NCBI RefSeq assembly: GCF_001536285.1
Contig: NZ_FAOZ01000022.1
Location: forward strand, 78,358-142,357
DNA from: Parafrankia irregularis
GTDB lineage: Bacteria; Actinomycetota; Actinomycetes; Frankiales; Frankiaceae
Length of the DNA: 64,000 nucleotides
Reading direction: 5' to 3'
Shown here: positions 50,422 to 59,124 of the stretch, piece after piece
How positions within the stretch are numbered: position 1 is the first letter of the stretch
Layout of the letters: each line of letters starts with the position of its first letter
Notes under the pieces: model-generated
Databases searched by the model: none
Seen by the model: the letters and a program-made list of their open reading frames with translations, nothing else
What the model was told of the DNA's origin: nothing
Program-made: the position numbers and the translations under genes

Positions 50422-53400
50422 TTACCGACCGGGCTGCCTGGGGCTGCCGGCCGCGGCGGCAGCGGCCTCGGTGGCAGCGGCGGCAGCGGGATTCGCCAGG
50501 ATCGCGACGATCTCGTCCTCGGACAGCAGCGGCGGACGGACCACCTGCCCGGAGGCGACGTAGAAGTAGGCCGCGTCGACGTCGGGCACCGCCACCCCGC
50601 GGACCTTCGCCCAGGCGACCCGGTAGACGGCGAGCTGGACCGGATCGGCCGGCTCCGAGCCCGTCTTCCAGTCGACGACCTCCCAGCGGCCGCCACCGAG
50701 GTCGTAGACGGCGTCGATGCGACCGCGCACCGCCCGCCCGCCGATCATCACCTCGAACGGCGTCTCCAGGGCGAACGGGCGGCGGGAGCCGTACGGGCCC
50801 GCCAGGAAAGCGTCCTGCAGCGCGGCCAGATCCGGGCCGCTCAGACGCTGGCCGGCCGTCGCCTCGGCACCGGCCGCGTCCACCACGTCGTCGAGGTCGA
50901 TCAGCGGCCGCTGCTCGAACAGCTCCTCCACCCAGGTGTGGAACCGGGTGCCTCGGCGGGCCTGCGGCACCGGGCGCCGCGGCAGCGGACGGGCCAGCTC
51001 ACGGGCGAACTCGGCCGGATCGGCACGCAGCCGCACGATGTCGGACGCGGTCAGGCTGGTCGGCATCGCCACATCCCGGAAGGGCGCCCGGGCCGATCGT
51101 TCCTCGGCCAGCAGCAGCGCCGCCTCACGGTCGAGCTCGGCGAGCAGCGCCCGTTCCCGGGCGGTCATCCCGGCCAGCTCGTCGACGGGTGGCGCCTGCC
51201 CGGCACCCAGCAGGGCGAACGCCTGCTCGACGGCCGCCGCGGCCTCCCGCCGCCGCGCGTACGCGACCGGCTCGTAGGGCATCGGCCAGCTGAACTCCGC
51301 CGGCACGGCCAGGTCGGGGTTACGGCCCGGAGCCGGTTCCGGCACCCAGACAGCCACCTGCCCGTGGCCCGCGGCGGCATGCTCACGCAGCTCGGTGAGG
51401 AACACCGAGGGGCCACGCCGGGTGCGTTGGGTCGGCCCCCACCAGTGCCCGCTGCCCAGCAGCACCGACTTCGCCCGGGTGAACGCGACGTAGGCCAGTC
51501 GCCGCTCCTCCCGTTCCTGGTAGGCCCGGCAGTCGTCGGTGAAGGTCGCAAGCTCCGCCTTCGAGTCGCTGACGGCATAGGCGGGCAGCTCGGCCGCATC
51601 GCCGCGCAGCGGTGTGGGCAGCACACCGGTCGACGTCGTCCACCGGTCCCGCACGGTCAGGTCGGGAAAGACCCCCCGGCTCAGGTCCGGAACGGCCACG
51701 ACCTCCCATTCGAGGCCCTTCGCCCGGTGCACGGTCATCAGCGCGACCGCGTCCGCGCCGCTCGGACCGGTGATGTCCAGGCCGCGCTCGTGCTCCCTGG
51801 CCGCCCGCAGGTAGGCGAGGAAGGAGGCGAGCGAGTTCGGCCCGTCCGGGTCGTCGAAGTCGGCGGCGGCGTCGAGGAAGGCCGCCAGGTTCTCCCGCCG
51901 GCGGGCCGCGACCGCCTTCGGGCTGGCGGAGATCTCCACATCGAGCCCGATGGTGGCGATCACCCGGTGCAGCAGGTCGAGCAGCCCGTCCCCGACGTGG
52001 ACGCGCAGCGCGGCCAGCTCCGCACCGAGCTCGATCACCCGCTCCCGGCCGGCCACGGAGATCTCCGGCCCCGGATCGGTGAGGGCGTCCGCGAGAGCGA
52101 CGACATCGCAGGGGTCGATGCCGGCAACCGCCTCGGCCAGCGGGTCCACGGCCGCCGGCCCGGCCCCGGCGTCCCCGCCAGCCGCGGCAGCCGCGGCAGC
52201 CGCGGCACCTTCCCGGGCGGCGTCGGCGGACAGCAGCTGCCGCGCCCGCCGGCCGAGCGCCGCCAGGTCCCGTGGACCGAGGCGCAGCCGCGGGCCGGTG
52301 AGCAGCCGCACCAGCGCCGCGTTCGCGATCGGGGACTCCAGCACCTCCAGGACGGTGACGACGTCCGCGATCTCGGGAAGATCCAGCAGCCCGGCCAGGC
52401 CGACCACCTCGACCGGCAGCCCGGCGGCGATCAGCGCCGTGTGCAGGGCCCGGACGTCGGACCGGGCCCGCACCAGCACCGCCATGCTGCCGGGCCGCTC
52501 CCCCGCGGCGACCAGCTCCGCCAGCCGTTCGGCGACCCACGCGACCTCCTGCGCCCAGGTCTCGTGCAGCGCCACCAGGGTGCGCCCGGCGGCGACGACG
52601 TCCGCCCGGGGCCGCAGCTCGACGACATGGTGGCGGGCCCGCAGCGGCGCGGCCACATCGTTGGCCAGCGCGAGCAGCCGGCCGCCGCTGCGCTGGTTCA
52701 CCGACAGCCGGTACCGGGCGGCCGGCGTGCCGTCGGCGCGCGGGAAGTGCTCGGGGAAGTTGTCGAGGTTCGCGACCGAGGCACCCCGCCAGCCGTAGAT
52801 CGCCTGGCAGGGGTCGCCGACCGCGGTGACCGGATGCCCGGCGCCGAACAGCCCGGCCAGCATCGTCCGCTGCGCGACGGAGGTGTCCTGGTACTCGTCG
52901 AGCAGCACCACCCCGGCCCGGCCGCGTTCGGCGGCCGCCACCTCCGGGTACCGCCCGGCCAGCCGGGCGGCGAAGGTGACCTGGTCACCGAAGTCGAGGA
53001 CGTCACGGGCCCGCCGGGCCACCCGGTAGTCGGCGACGAGCGCGGCGAGCTCGCGCCGGCCCCGCGCGGTCGCCGCGATCCGGCGCAGTTCCTTGCGCAG
53101 GGTCTTCGTGCCCGAACGGCGGGCCGCGTCCGCCAGCGCGGCGAGGGCCTGGTCGAACAGCCTGGCGTCGAACTCCATCAGGTCGTCCGCCGCGACGAGA
53201 TGCTCGCTCATCTCGCCGTCCAGCGCGACGAGGTCCGCCACCAGGGCGGAGATCGACCGGGTGAGCGCCTCGACGCGGCCGCGGTGCGTGCGCACGACCC
53301 GGGCCGCGAGCTGGTACCGCGCGGCGGCGACGAGCATCCTCGTGTCCGGTTCGAGGCCGAGTCGCAGTGCGTGCTCGCCGACCAGCCGACCGGCGTAGGC

Positions 53401-53859
53401 GTGGTAGGTGCTGATCGTCGGCTCGTCCGCGGCACCGGCACCGTCGCGGTCGCGGTCGCGGTCGCCCGGCTGGCCCTGCCCCTGGCCCGGGCCCCGGCCG
53501 GCGTCGGCGGCCCGGCGCAGCGCCAGCCGGACCCGCCCGGCCAGCTCCGCCGCCGCCTTGTTGGTGAAGGTGAGGCCGAGCACCCGCCCCGGCTCCACCT
53601 GGCGGGTGGCCACCAGCCACACCACCCGGGCGGCCATCACGGACGTCTTGCCCGAACCGGCACCGGCGATCACCACCGCGGGCTCCAGCGGCGCGGTCGC
53701 GGCGGCGAGCTGCTCGTCGGTGTACGGGACACCGAGCAGGTCACGGAGTTCCTCGGGCTCCAGCCGGGGGCCTCGGGGCTCGTCATCGCCACCGGCGCCG
53801 GCCGCCGGGCCGAAGCCGGGCAGCGCCTGCTGCGAGCCGGAACCAGCGAGGCTGGTCAA
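50422..53859 (-). CDS. adnB: AdnB subunit of helicase-nuclease
   Basis: This about 1145-residue UvrD-like motor and RecB-type nuclease corresponds to AdnB, half of the mycobacterial AdnAB end-resection machine. Walker A is GAGSGKTSVMAARV, Walker B VVLLDEYQDTSVAQ, and motif III GDPCQAIYGWRGAS. A late TVHRAKGLEWEVVAVPDLSRG is motif V. The nuclease segment EVVDWKTGSEPADPVQLAVY is at the C-terminus. Start TTG 53859 overlaps the adnA stop (TTGA), giving tight coupling. A Gly/Ala-rich segment (about 570-590) and a long Ala tail are low-complexity. Confidence 0.9.
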   Translation of the reverse strand: MTSLAGSGSQQALPGFGPAAGAGGDDEPRGPRLEPEELRDLLGVPYTDEQLAAATAPLEPAVVIAGAGSGKTSVMAARVVWLVATRQVEPGRVLGLTFTNKAAAELAGRVRLALRRAADAGRGPGQGQGQPGDRDRDRDGAGAADEPTISTYHAYAGRLVGEHALRLGLEPDTRMLVAAARYQLAARVVRTHRGRVEALTRSISALVADLVALDGEMSEHLVAADDLMEFDARLFDQALAALADAARRSGTKTLRKELRRIAATARGRRELAALVADYRVARRARDVLDFGDQVTFAARLAGRYPEVAAAERGRAGVVLLDEYQDTSVAQRTMLAGLFGAGHPVTAVGDPCQAIYGWRGASVANLDNFPEHFPRADGTPAARYRLSVNQRSGGRLLALANDVAAPLRARHHVVELRPRADVVAAGRTLVALHETWAQEVAWVAERLAELVAAGERPGSMAVLVRARSDVRALHTALIAAGLPVEVVGLAGLLDLPEIADVVTVLEVLESPIANAALVRLLTGPRLRLGPRDLAALGRRARQLLSADAAREGAAAAAAAAAGGDAGAGPAAVDPLAEAVAGIDPCDVVALADALTDPGPEISVAGRERVIELGAELAALRVHVGDGLLDLLHRVIATIGLDVEISASPKAVAARRRENLAAFLDAAADFDDPDGPNSLASFLAYLRAAREHERGLDITGPSGADAVALMTVHRAKGLEWEVVAVPDLSRGVFPDLTVRDRWTTSTGVLPTPLRGDAAELPAYAVSDSKAELATFTDDCRAYQEREERRLAYVAFTRAKSVLLGSGHWWGPTQRTRRGPSVFLTELREHAAAGHGQVAVWVPEPAPGRNPDLAVPAEFSWPMPYEPVAYARRREAAAAVEQAFALLGAGQAPPVDELAGMTARERALLAELDREAALLLAEERSARAPFRDVAMPTSLTASDIVRLRADPAEFARELARPLPRRPVPQARRGTRFHTWVEELFEQRPLIDLDDVVDAAGAEATAGQRLSGPDLAALQDAFLAGPYGSRRPFALETPFEVMIGGRAVRGRIDAVYDLGGGRWEVVDWKTGSEPADPVQLAVYRVAWAKVRGVAVPDVDAAYFYVASGQVVRPPLLSEDEIVAILANPAAAAATEAAAAAAGSPRQPGR

Positions 53860-56800
53860 TCGATCACCTGTTCCCCCTCCGGCCGGGCCGGGCAGGATCG
53901 ACGAAACGAACACATCGTGCACGCATCGCCCGGTGTCGGCCGGAACGACTCGCTGGTGATTGTCCGGACCGCGTCCTCCACCAGATCGTCGATCCACACC
54001 CGCCCGTCGGTGGGCAGCGCCTCCTGGGCCTGCACCTCGGGTGGCGCCGGCTGCTCGTCCGGCAGCCGGGGGCCGAGGCTCTCCCCACCGGCGTCACGCC
54101 GCAGATGAACCAGCTCGGCACCGCCCGGAACCGCCGGCGGGCGGGAGCCGGCCGCGGAACCCGGGTCGGACACGGAACCGGAGTCAGGCGCGGAGCCCGA
54201 GTCAGCCACGGAGCCCGGGTCAGGCGCCGCGCGGGAACCGGCCGCGGCTTCGTCCAGGACCCGGTCCAGCGCGCCCTCGCGCACGGCGAGCTGGTAGCTG
54301 CCGAGCTGGGCATGGGTCTGCAGATCGCGCCGGCTCGGCGCCGCGCGCCCGGTCTTGAAGTCGACGACGTGCACCCGGCCGTCGTCGTCGAGCTCGACCC
54401 GGTCGATGAAGCCACGCAGCCGGACGACCCGGCCGGCGACCTCGATGTCACACGCGAAGCGCACCTCGGAGGCCACAACCTCACGCCGCCGAGCGGCGTG
54501 CCAGTCCAGGAACCGGCGTAGCGCCTCGCGCGCCGCCGACCGTTCCTGCTCGGAGCGCCAGCGCGAGTCGAACTCCAGCTGCCGCCACACGAGGTCGAGC
54601 CGGGCGTCGAGGGCGTCCATCCGGGCGGGGGTGCGCCCGGATGACACCTCGTCGGCGAGGGCGTGCACGACCTTGCCGAAGCCCTGCGCCGCCGACGCCG
54701 GCTCGGCGGCCTGCGCCTCGTGTTCGAGGAACCAGCGCAGGCCGCAGGTGGCCAGGCCGGACAGCGACGAGCCCGACAGCGCGATCGGACCGTCCGGCGC
54801 GACGACCGGCACCGACGAGCTGGTGACGTCCACCAGGCCCCACCAGCGGTTCGGATGGGCCGCGGGCACCAGCGCCCGGCCGGCACCGTCGCCGGCCGCC
54901 GCGAGCGCCGCGAGCCGGACGGCGGCCGCCGAGCGCATCGCCGCCGAGGCATCCGGGTCGACGGTCAGCCGCCGCAGCGCGGCGACCAGCCCGACCAGGG
55001 TGAGCGGCCGCACCGAGCGGGATCGCACCTTCTCCACCTGGACGCCCAGCTCGTCGAGGAACCTGCTGGGCTGCTCCCCGTCGTCGTCGGCGCCGTCCAC
55101 CGCGGTGACCACGAGACGCCGCCGCGCCCGGGTGAGCGCCACGTAGAACAGCCGCCGCTCGTCGGCGAGCAGCTCGTCGCGGGTGCGGGGCGGCCGGACC
55201 CCACCTCCGCCCCGGTGTGGTGCGTCCAGCTGTTCGGCGCCGAGCAGGCTGTGCCGCTGGCGCAGATCGGGCCAGACGCCGTCCTGCACCCCGCAGACGA
55301 CGACGACCTGCCATTCCAGGCCTTTGGAGCGGTGCGCGGTGAGCAACCGGACGGTGGCCGGGCGACCGGCCCTGGTCTCGGTGTCCGGGGCGATCTGCTG
55401 GTGGGTGAGCTCGCTGACCACCGACGCCACGCCGAATCCGGGCCCGCGCCGCTCGCCGAGGCGTTCGACCGCGTCGAAGAGCGCGACGACCGCGTCGAGG
55501 TCACGGTCCGCCGACCGGCCGGCGGCCCCGCCCGCCGCCGAGGCTCGTTCCAGCCTGGGTCCCCAGCCGCTCGCCGACCAGAGGGTCCACAGCGCGTCCT
55601 CGGGGGCGCCGCCACGGCGCAGCTCCGCCCGCACCGTCCGCAGCAGCTGCCCGAGCCGGTGGACCGGCGCCGCCAGCTCGTCCGGGACCATCAGAAGCAT
55701 CCGCTGCGGATCGGCGACCGCGGCCCGCAACAGTTCGGCGGACGAGGCGGGCGTTCCCGGCATCCGGGCCGTACCCGCGGGATCATCCCCGTCGTCGGGC
55801 GACGGGACGTCGTCCTGGGCCGGCGCGTCGTCGGCTGATCCGTCGTCGGCTGATCCGTCGTCGGCTGATCCGTCGTCGGCTGATCCATCGTCGGCTGCCG
55901 CGTCCTGGGCCGGGACGTCGTCCTGGGCCGGGACGTCGGTCCGGGCCGGTGAGGCTGTCGTGGCCGCGTCGAGGGCCCGCAGCTCCCGGCCGAGCGCGCG
56001 CAGGCCGGCCGGGTCGGCCCCGCCCAGCGGTGAGGTGAGCAGCGCGCGCGCCGTCTCCGGGGTGAGGTGGCGGGACGGGTCGTCCGCGCACCGCAGCGCC
56101 GTCAGCAGCAGCTCGGCGGCTGGCTCCCGCGCCACCGGCAGCTCGCCACCGCCGACACTCACCGGGACCCCGGACGCCGTCAGTACCCGGCGCAGCACGC
56201 CGAGGCCCGCCGTCGAGCGGACCAGGACAGCCATGTCGGCCCAGCCGACCCCGTTCTCCAGGTGCTCGCGGCGCAGCAGGTCGGCGATGGCCTCGGCCTC
56301 GGCACCGGCCGTCGGATACGTGCGGACCGAGACCTGGCCGGGCCCCGCCGCACCGTCCGCCGGGACGAGATCGCGATGCGCGCGGACATACCGGACGGGC
56401 AGACCGGCCGACGGGAGCCGGGCCGCCACCCGCCGGCTCGCGGCGAGCGGGGCCGGGGCCATCCGGCGGCACCGGCGCAGCGCGGTGACCGGCGCCGGCG
56501 ATCCGTCCCGGCTCGGGAAGCGGGCCGGGAAGTCGAGCAGGCCCCGCACCTGGGCCCCGCGGAACGCGTAGATCGCCTGGTCGGGGTCGCCGAAGACCAC
56601 CAGGTCCCCGCCGCCACCGGCGACCGCGGCGAGCAGCCGCTCCTGCGCCGGGTCGGTGTCCTGGTACTCGTCGACGAAGACCGCCTGGTAGCGCTGGCGC
56701 AGACTCGCGAGCACCGGCTGTTGCGCGGTGAGGTTGGCCGCGCTGTGCACGAGGTCGGCGTAGTCGATCGCGCCCTCGGCGCCGAGGGCGTCGAGATAGT

Positions 56801-57434
56801 CGCCGTAGAACTCGGCGACGGCCCTCCAGTCGGCGCGCCCGACCCGCCGGGCGATCCGGGCCAGTGCCGGCGGGTCGACGCCGACCTCCCTGGCCCGGGC
56901 CATCAGCATCCGGACCTCCTCGGCGAAACCGCGGGTGCCCAGCGCCCCGGCCAGGGCGTCGGGCCAGGCCGGGCGGCCGATCTCACGGGACCCTTCAAGC
57001 AGGTCGCGCAGGCGGGCGTCCTGCTCCGGGCCGGAGAGCAGCCGCGGGCCCCCGGACGCGCTGTCTGCCCCGTACACCCTCAGCAGCGCCAGGCACCAGG
57101 CGTGGAACGTCCACGCCGCCGGGCCGACGGCTCCCGCCCCGAGCCGGATGGCGAGCCGCTCGCGCAGGTGACGGGCCGCCCGCCGGCTGAACGTGAGGAC
57201 CAGCAGCGACGCGGGATCAGCGCCCGCCTCAACCCGCCGGGCCACCGCCTCGACGAGCGTTGTGGTCTTTCCCGTGCCTGGCCCGGCCAGGACCAGAAGT
57301 GGGCCTCCGGCGTGTCCGACCACCTCGGCCTGCGCCGCATCCAACACGATGGGTGACACCATCGGTGCGGGCGGTGCCACCAGGCGAAACGGTCGCCGCG
57401 GCGGCTGGCGGGCGGTAGACGGAACACGGACCAC
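53856..57434 (-). CDS. adnA: AdnA subunit of helicase-nuclease
   Basis: The about 1192-residue protein has Walker A GPGTGKTTTLVEAVA, TFSRRAARHLRERL, VFVDEYQDTDPAQ, GDPDQAIYAFRGAQ and LTAHRSKGLEWQVVVVCG. A C-terminal RecB-like nuclease (VHVVDFKTGRAAP) ends with an iron-sulfur cysteine set, CTMCSFRRSC. It matches AdnA. GTG 57434 or ATG 57362 is the likely start; the frame is open to 57569. A 15-bp minisatellite at 55828-55902 encodes GSADD repeats. Its stop overlaps adnB. In contrast to mycobacteria, nudC and a potassium-channel gene are not found between mycoredoxin and adnB. Confidence 0.9.
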   Translation of the reverse strand: MVRVPSTARQPPRRPFRLVAPPAPMVSPIVLDAAQAEVVGHAGGPLLVLAGPGTGKTTTLVEAVARRVEAGADPASLLVLTFSRRAARHLRERLAIRLGAGAVGPAAWTFHAWCLALLRVYGADSASGGPRLLSGPEQDARLRDLLEGSREIGRPAWPDALAGALGTRGFAEEVRMLMARAREVGVDPPALARIARRVGRADWRAVAEFYGDYLDALGAEGAIDYADLVHSAANLTAQQPVLASLRQRYQAVFVDEYQDTDPAQERLLAAVAGGGGDLVVFGDPDQAIYAFRGAQVRGLLDFPARFPSRDGSPAPVTALRRCRRMAPAPLAASRRVAARLPSAGLPVRYVRAHRDLVPADGAAGPGQVSVRTYPTAGAEAEAIADLLRREHLENGVGWADMAVLVRSTAGLGVLRRVLTASGVPVSVGGGELPVAREPAAELLLTALRCADDPSRHLTPETARALLTSPLGGADPAGLRALGRELRALDAATTASPARTDVPAQDDVPAQDAAADDGSADDGSADDGSADDGSADDAPAQDDVPSPDDGDDPAGTARMPGTPASSAELLRAAVADPQRMLLMVPDELAAPVHRLGQLLRTVRAELRRGGAPEDALWTLWSASGWGPRLERASAAGGAAGRSADRDLDAVVALFDAVERLGERRGPGFGVASVVSELTHQQIAPDTETRAGRPATVRLLTAHRSKGLEWQVVVVCGVQDGVWPDLRQRHSLLGAEQLDAPHRGGGGVRPPRTRDELLADERRLFYVALTRARRRLVVTAVDGADDDGEQPSRFLDELGVQVEKVRSRSVRPLTLVGLVAALRRLTVDPDASAAMRSAAAVRLAALAAAGDGAGRALVPAAHPNRWWGLVDVTSSSVPVVAPDGPIALSGSSLSGLATCGLRWFLEHEAQAAEPASAAQGFGKVVHALADEVSSGRTPARMDALDARLDLVWRQLEFDSRWRSEQERSAAREALRRFLDWHAARRREVVASEVRFACDIEVAGRVVRLRGFIDRVELDDDGRVHVVDFKTGRAAPSRRDLQTHAQLGSYQLAVREGALDRVLDEAAAGSRAAPDPGSVADSGSAPDSGSVSDPGSAAGSRPPAVPGGAELVHLRRDAGGESLGPRLPDEQPAPPEVQAQEALPTDGRVWIDDLVEDAVRTITSESFRPTPGDACTMCSFRRSCPARPEGEQVID
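55828..55902 (-). repeat. 15-bp minisatellite in adnA encoding GSADD
   Basis: Three identical units TCGTCGGCTGATCCG (55828-55872), a fourth with one change and a fifth diverged copy lie in frame. They encode tandem GSADD in an acidic loop of AdnA between its motor motifs. The loop is likely disordered and its length may vary between strains. Confidence 0.9.
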
Positions 57435-57621
57435 ACAGCACAGCTCATCACGACAGCCCGTCAAGATCGCCAACGCCTGGCGTAGGCGATCGACGTTGCG
57501 CCGCACAGAGTCTCGTAGGACCGACGCAGGACCCTTGGAGCAGCACAAGATGAACACGAATTGCACCAAAGGTGTCGGTATGGGTGCAGCACACGGACAG
57601 TCCGTGGCACCGTCAGTCGTT

Positions 57622-58485
57622 ATGAGCAGTACCAGGATCCAGCCTGATCAAGGCGTCCGTTCCGGGCCCGGCGCCCTGCCCGTGGACGACCCCGAGCCGG
57701 AATCCACACCAGGTCCCAGGCCGGGAACCGGACCTGCTCCGGGCACGGAGCGCGGTGATCTCGCCGGCCGGGTCGCATTCGTCACCGGCGCGGGATCCGG
57801 CATCGGCGCCGCCTGCGCGCGCCGGCTCTCCGCCGCCGGTGCCTACGTGGTCCTCGCCGACCGGGACGGCGACGCGGCGAAGGAGGTCGCCGCGCAGATC
57901 GAGGCGGCCGGCGGCGACACGCTGGTGACCGTCGTCGACGTCACCGACCCCGAGGCGGTGGCGGGAGCCGTGCAGACCGCGTTCGAGCTGCAGGGGCGGC
58001 TGGACCTGGCGGTCAACAACGCCGGAGTGGTGACCGACCGGGCGCCGCTGGAGGACGTCCCGCTGGCCGACTGGGACAGGGTGATCGCCGTGAACCTGTC
58101 CGGGGTCTTCTACAGCATGCGGGCGGAGATCCCGGCGATGCTCGCCAGCGGCGGCGGCTCGATCGTGAACATGGCGTCCGTCCTGGGCACTGTCGGCCTG
58201 CCCGGCACACCCGCGTACGTCGCCGCGAAGCACGGCGTGATCGGCCTGACCAAGGCCGCCGCGCTGGACAACGCGACCCGGGGCATCCGCGTCAACGCGG
58301 TGGCTCCGGGCTTCATCGACACCGCGATGGTCCGCGGGCAGCGCGGAGCGCGTTTCTTCCAGCCGACCAACCGGCTGGGCACCGCCGACGAGGTGGCCGA
58401 GGTCGTGAACTTCCTGCTGTCGGACCGGGCCTCGCTGGTGACCGGCAGCGTCTACTCCGCCGACGGCGGGTTCACCGCCCGCTGA
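57622..58485 (+). CDS. Short-chain dehydrogenase/reductase
   Basis: The about 287-residue protein is a classical SDR. It has the cofactor motif TGAGSGIG, NNAGVVTDRAP, the catalytic serine in NMASVLG and YVAAKHG (Tyr-x3-Lys), and a C-terminal GSVYSADGGFTA that closes the fold. An acidic residue after the second strand (VLADRDGD) favours NAD. The N-terminal about 40 residues are a Pro-rich extension. ATG 57622 or 57581 may be the start; the frame remains open to 57193. It overlaps the ATL gene tail to tail by 34 bp. The substrate is unknown. Confidence 0.8.
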   Translation: MSSTRIQPDQGVRSGPGALPVDDPEPESTPGPRPGTGPAPGTERGDLAGRVAFVTGAGSGIGAACARRLSAAGAYVVLADRDGDAAKEVAAQIEAAGGDTLVTVVDVTDPEAVAGAVQTAFELQGRLDLAVNNAGVVTDRAPLEDVPLADWDRVIAVNLSGVFYSMRAEIPAMLASGGGSIVNMASVLGTVGLPGTPAYVAAKHGVIGLTKAAALDNATRGIRVNAVAPGFIDTAMVRGQRGARFFQPTNRLGTADEVAEVVNFLLSDRASLVTGSVYSADGGFTAR

Positions 58486-58847
58486 GGTCCGGTCCTGCTG
58501 AGATCCGGTCCCGCCGAGGATCCGTCCCAGCGGGCCGACCGCAGGTCGACGCGGTCACCGGCGGGCCGCAGCGGGGTGCCGTCCACGCGCAGCCGGCGCA
58601 GGGCTTCCACCGGCGCGGCCGGGTTCGGCTCCCCGGAGGACCTGATCACCCGATGCCACGGGACGTCCTCCTCGCCGCCGTGGCGCGCGAGCACCGCGCC
58701 GACGGTCCGCCCGCTGCCGGCGCCGACGTACTCCGCGATGTCACCGTAGGTCATCACCTTGCCGACGGGGATGCTGGCAACCACGTCGAGCACCGCGACG
58801 GCGTAGGGGGTCAGGCCGGGCCCGCCCAGAAGCCTGTGTTCGGACAC
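58452..58847 (-). CDS. Alkyltransferase-like (ATL) DNA repair protein
   Basis: The 131-residue protein is MGMT-like, with VASIPVGKVMTYGDIAEYVGAGSGRTVGAVLA and the active-site region VPWHRVIRSSGEP. The methyl-accepting cysteine of PCHR is tryptophan (PWHR), so it cannot dealkylate. ATL proteins bind O6-alkylguanine and hand lesions to nucleotide excision repair. GTG 58847 follows GGGAGG. By position it corresponds to the gene near adnA in mycobacteria (Rv3204). The C-terminal 20 residues read antisense to the SDR gene end. Confidence 0.88.
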   Translation of the reverse strand: MSEHRLLGGPGLTPYAVAVLDVVASIPVGKVMTYGDIAEYVGAGSGRTVGAVLARHGGEEDVPWHRVIRSSGEPNPAAPVEALRRLRVDGTPLRPAGDRVDLRSARWDGSSAGPDLSRTGPQRAVNPPSAE

Positions 58848-58978
58848 GGGCCCAGCCTCCCGATCGAATCTGTCACGAGCCAGCAGGAGCGAGTGCGCCC
58901 CGGGGCCCGACCCGCCCGAAGAGTTGAGGATTTTGGCTGCTGCAGATCCAGAGCCCGTTGCGACCAGACAAGAGTGAA

Positions 58979-59008
58979 GGATTCTGGTCGTCAGGACGAC
59001 CAGAATCC
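58979..59008. repeat. Palindromic dispersed repeat, copy 3
   Basis: Fourteen-base arms GGATTCTGGTCGTC and GACGACCAGAATCC surround the loop AG. The left flank (AAGAGTGAAGGATT) resembles copy 2 more than copy 1. The site lies between moeZ and the ATL gene. It is the shortest-matching copy outside the palindrome. Confidence 0.8.
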
Positions 59009-59053
59009 CATGATCTTCAAGCAGTGCCGGTATTCAGACCGGGGCCGGCATCC

Positions 59054-59091
59054 CCGGCCCCGGTCCCGGCGCCGTCGGGCGCCGGGGCCGG
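59054..59091. terminator. Nested GC hairpin downstream of moeZ
   Basis: Outer CCGGCCCC/GGGGCCGG (59054-59061 with 59084-59091) and inner GGCGCC-GTCG-GGCGCC stems form a two-layer hairpin, 34 bp past the moeZ stop. It is a good termination candidate for the minus strand, without a T-tract. Confidence 0.5.
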
Positions 59092-59124
59092 ACGGCGCCG
59101 CTGGACTAGTGGGCGGGCAGCGCT

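Noticed and set aside
58452..58847. Functional methylated-DNA-cysteine methyltransferase
   Set aside because: The acceptor cysteine is replaced by tryptophan (PWHR), so the ATL assignment is preferred.
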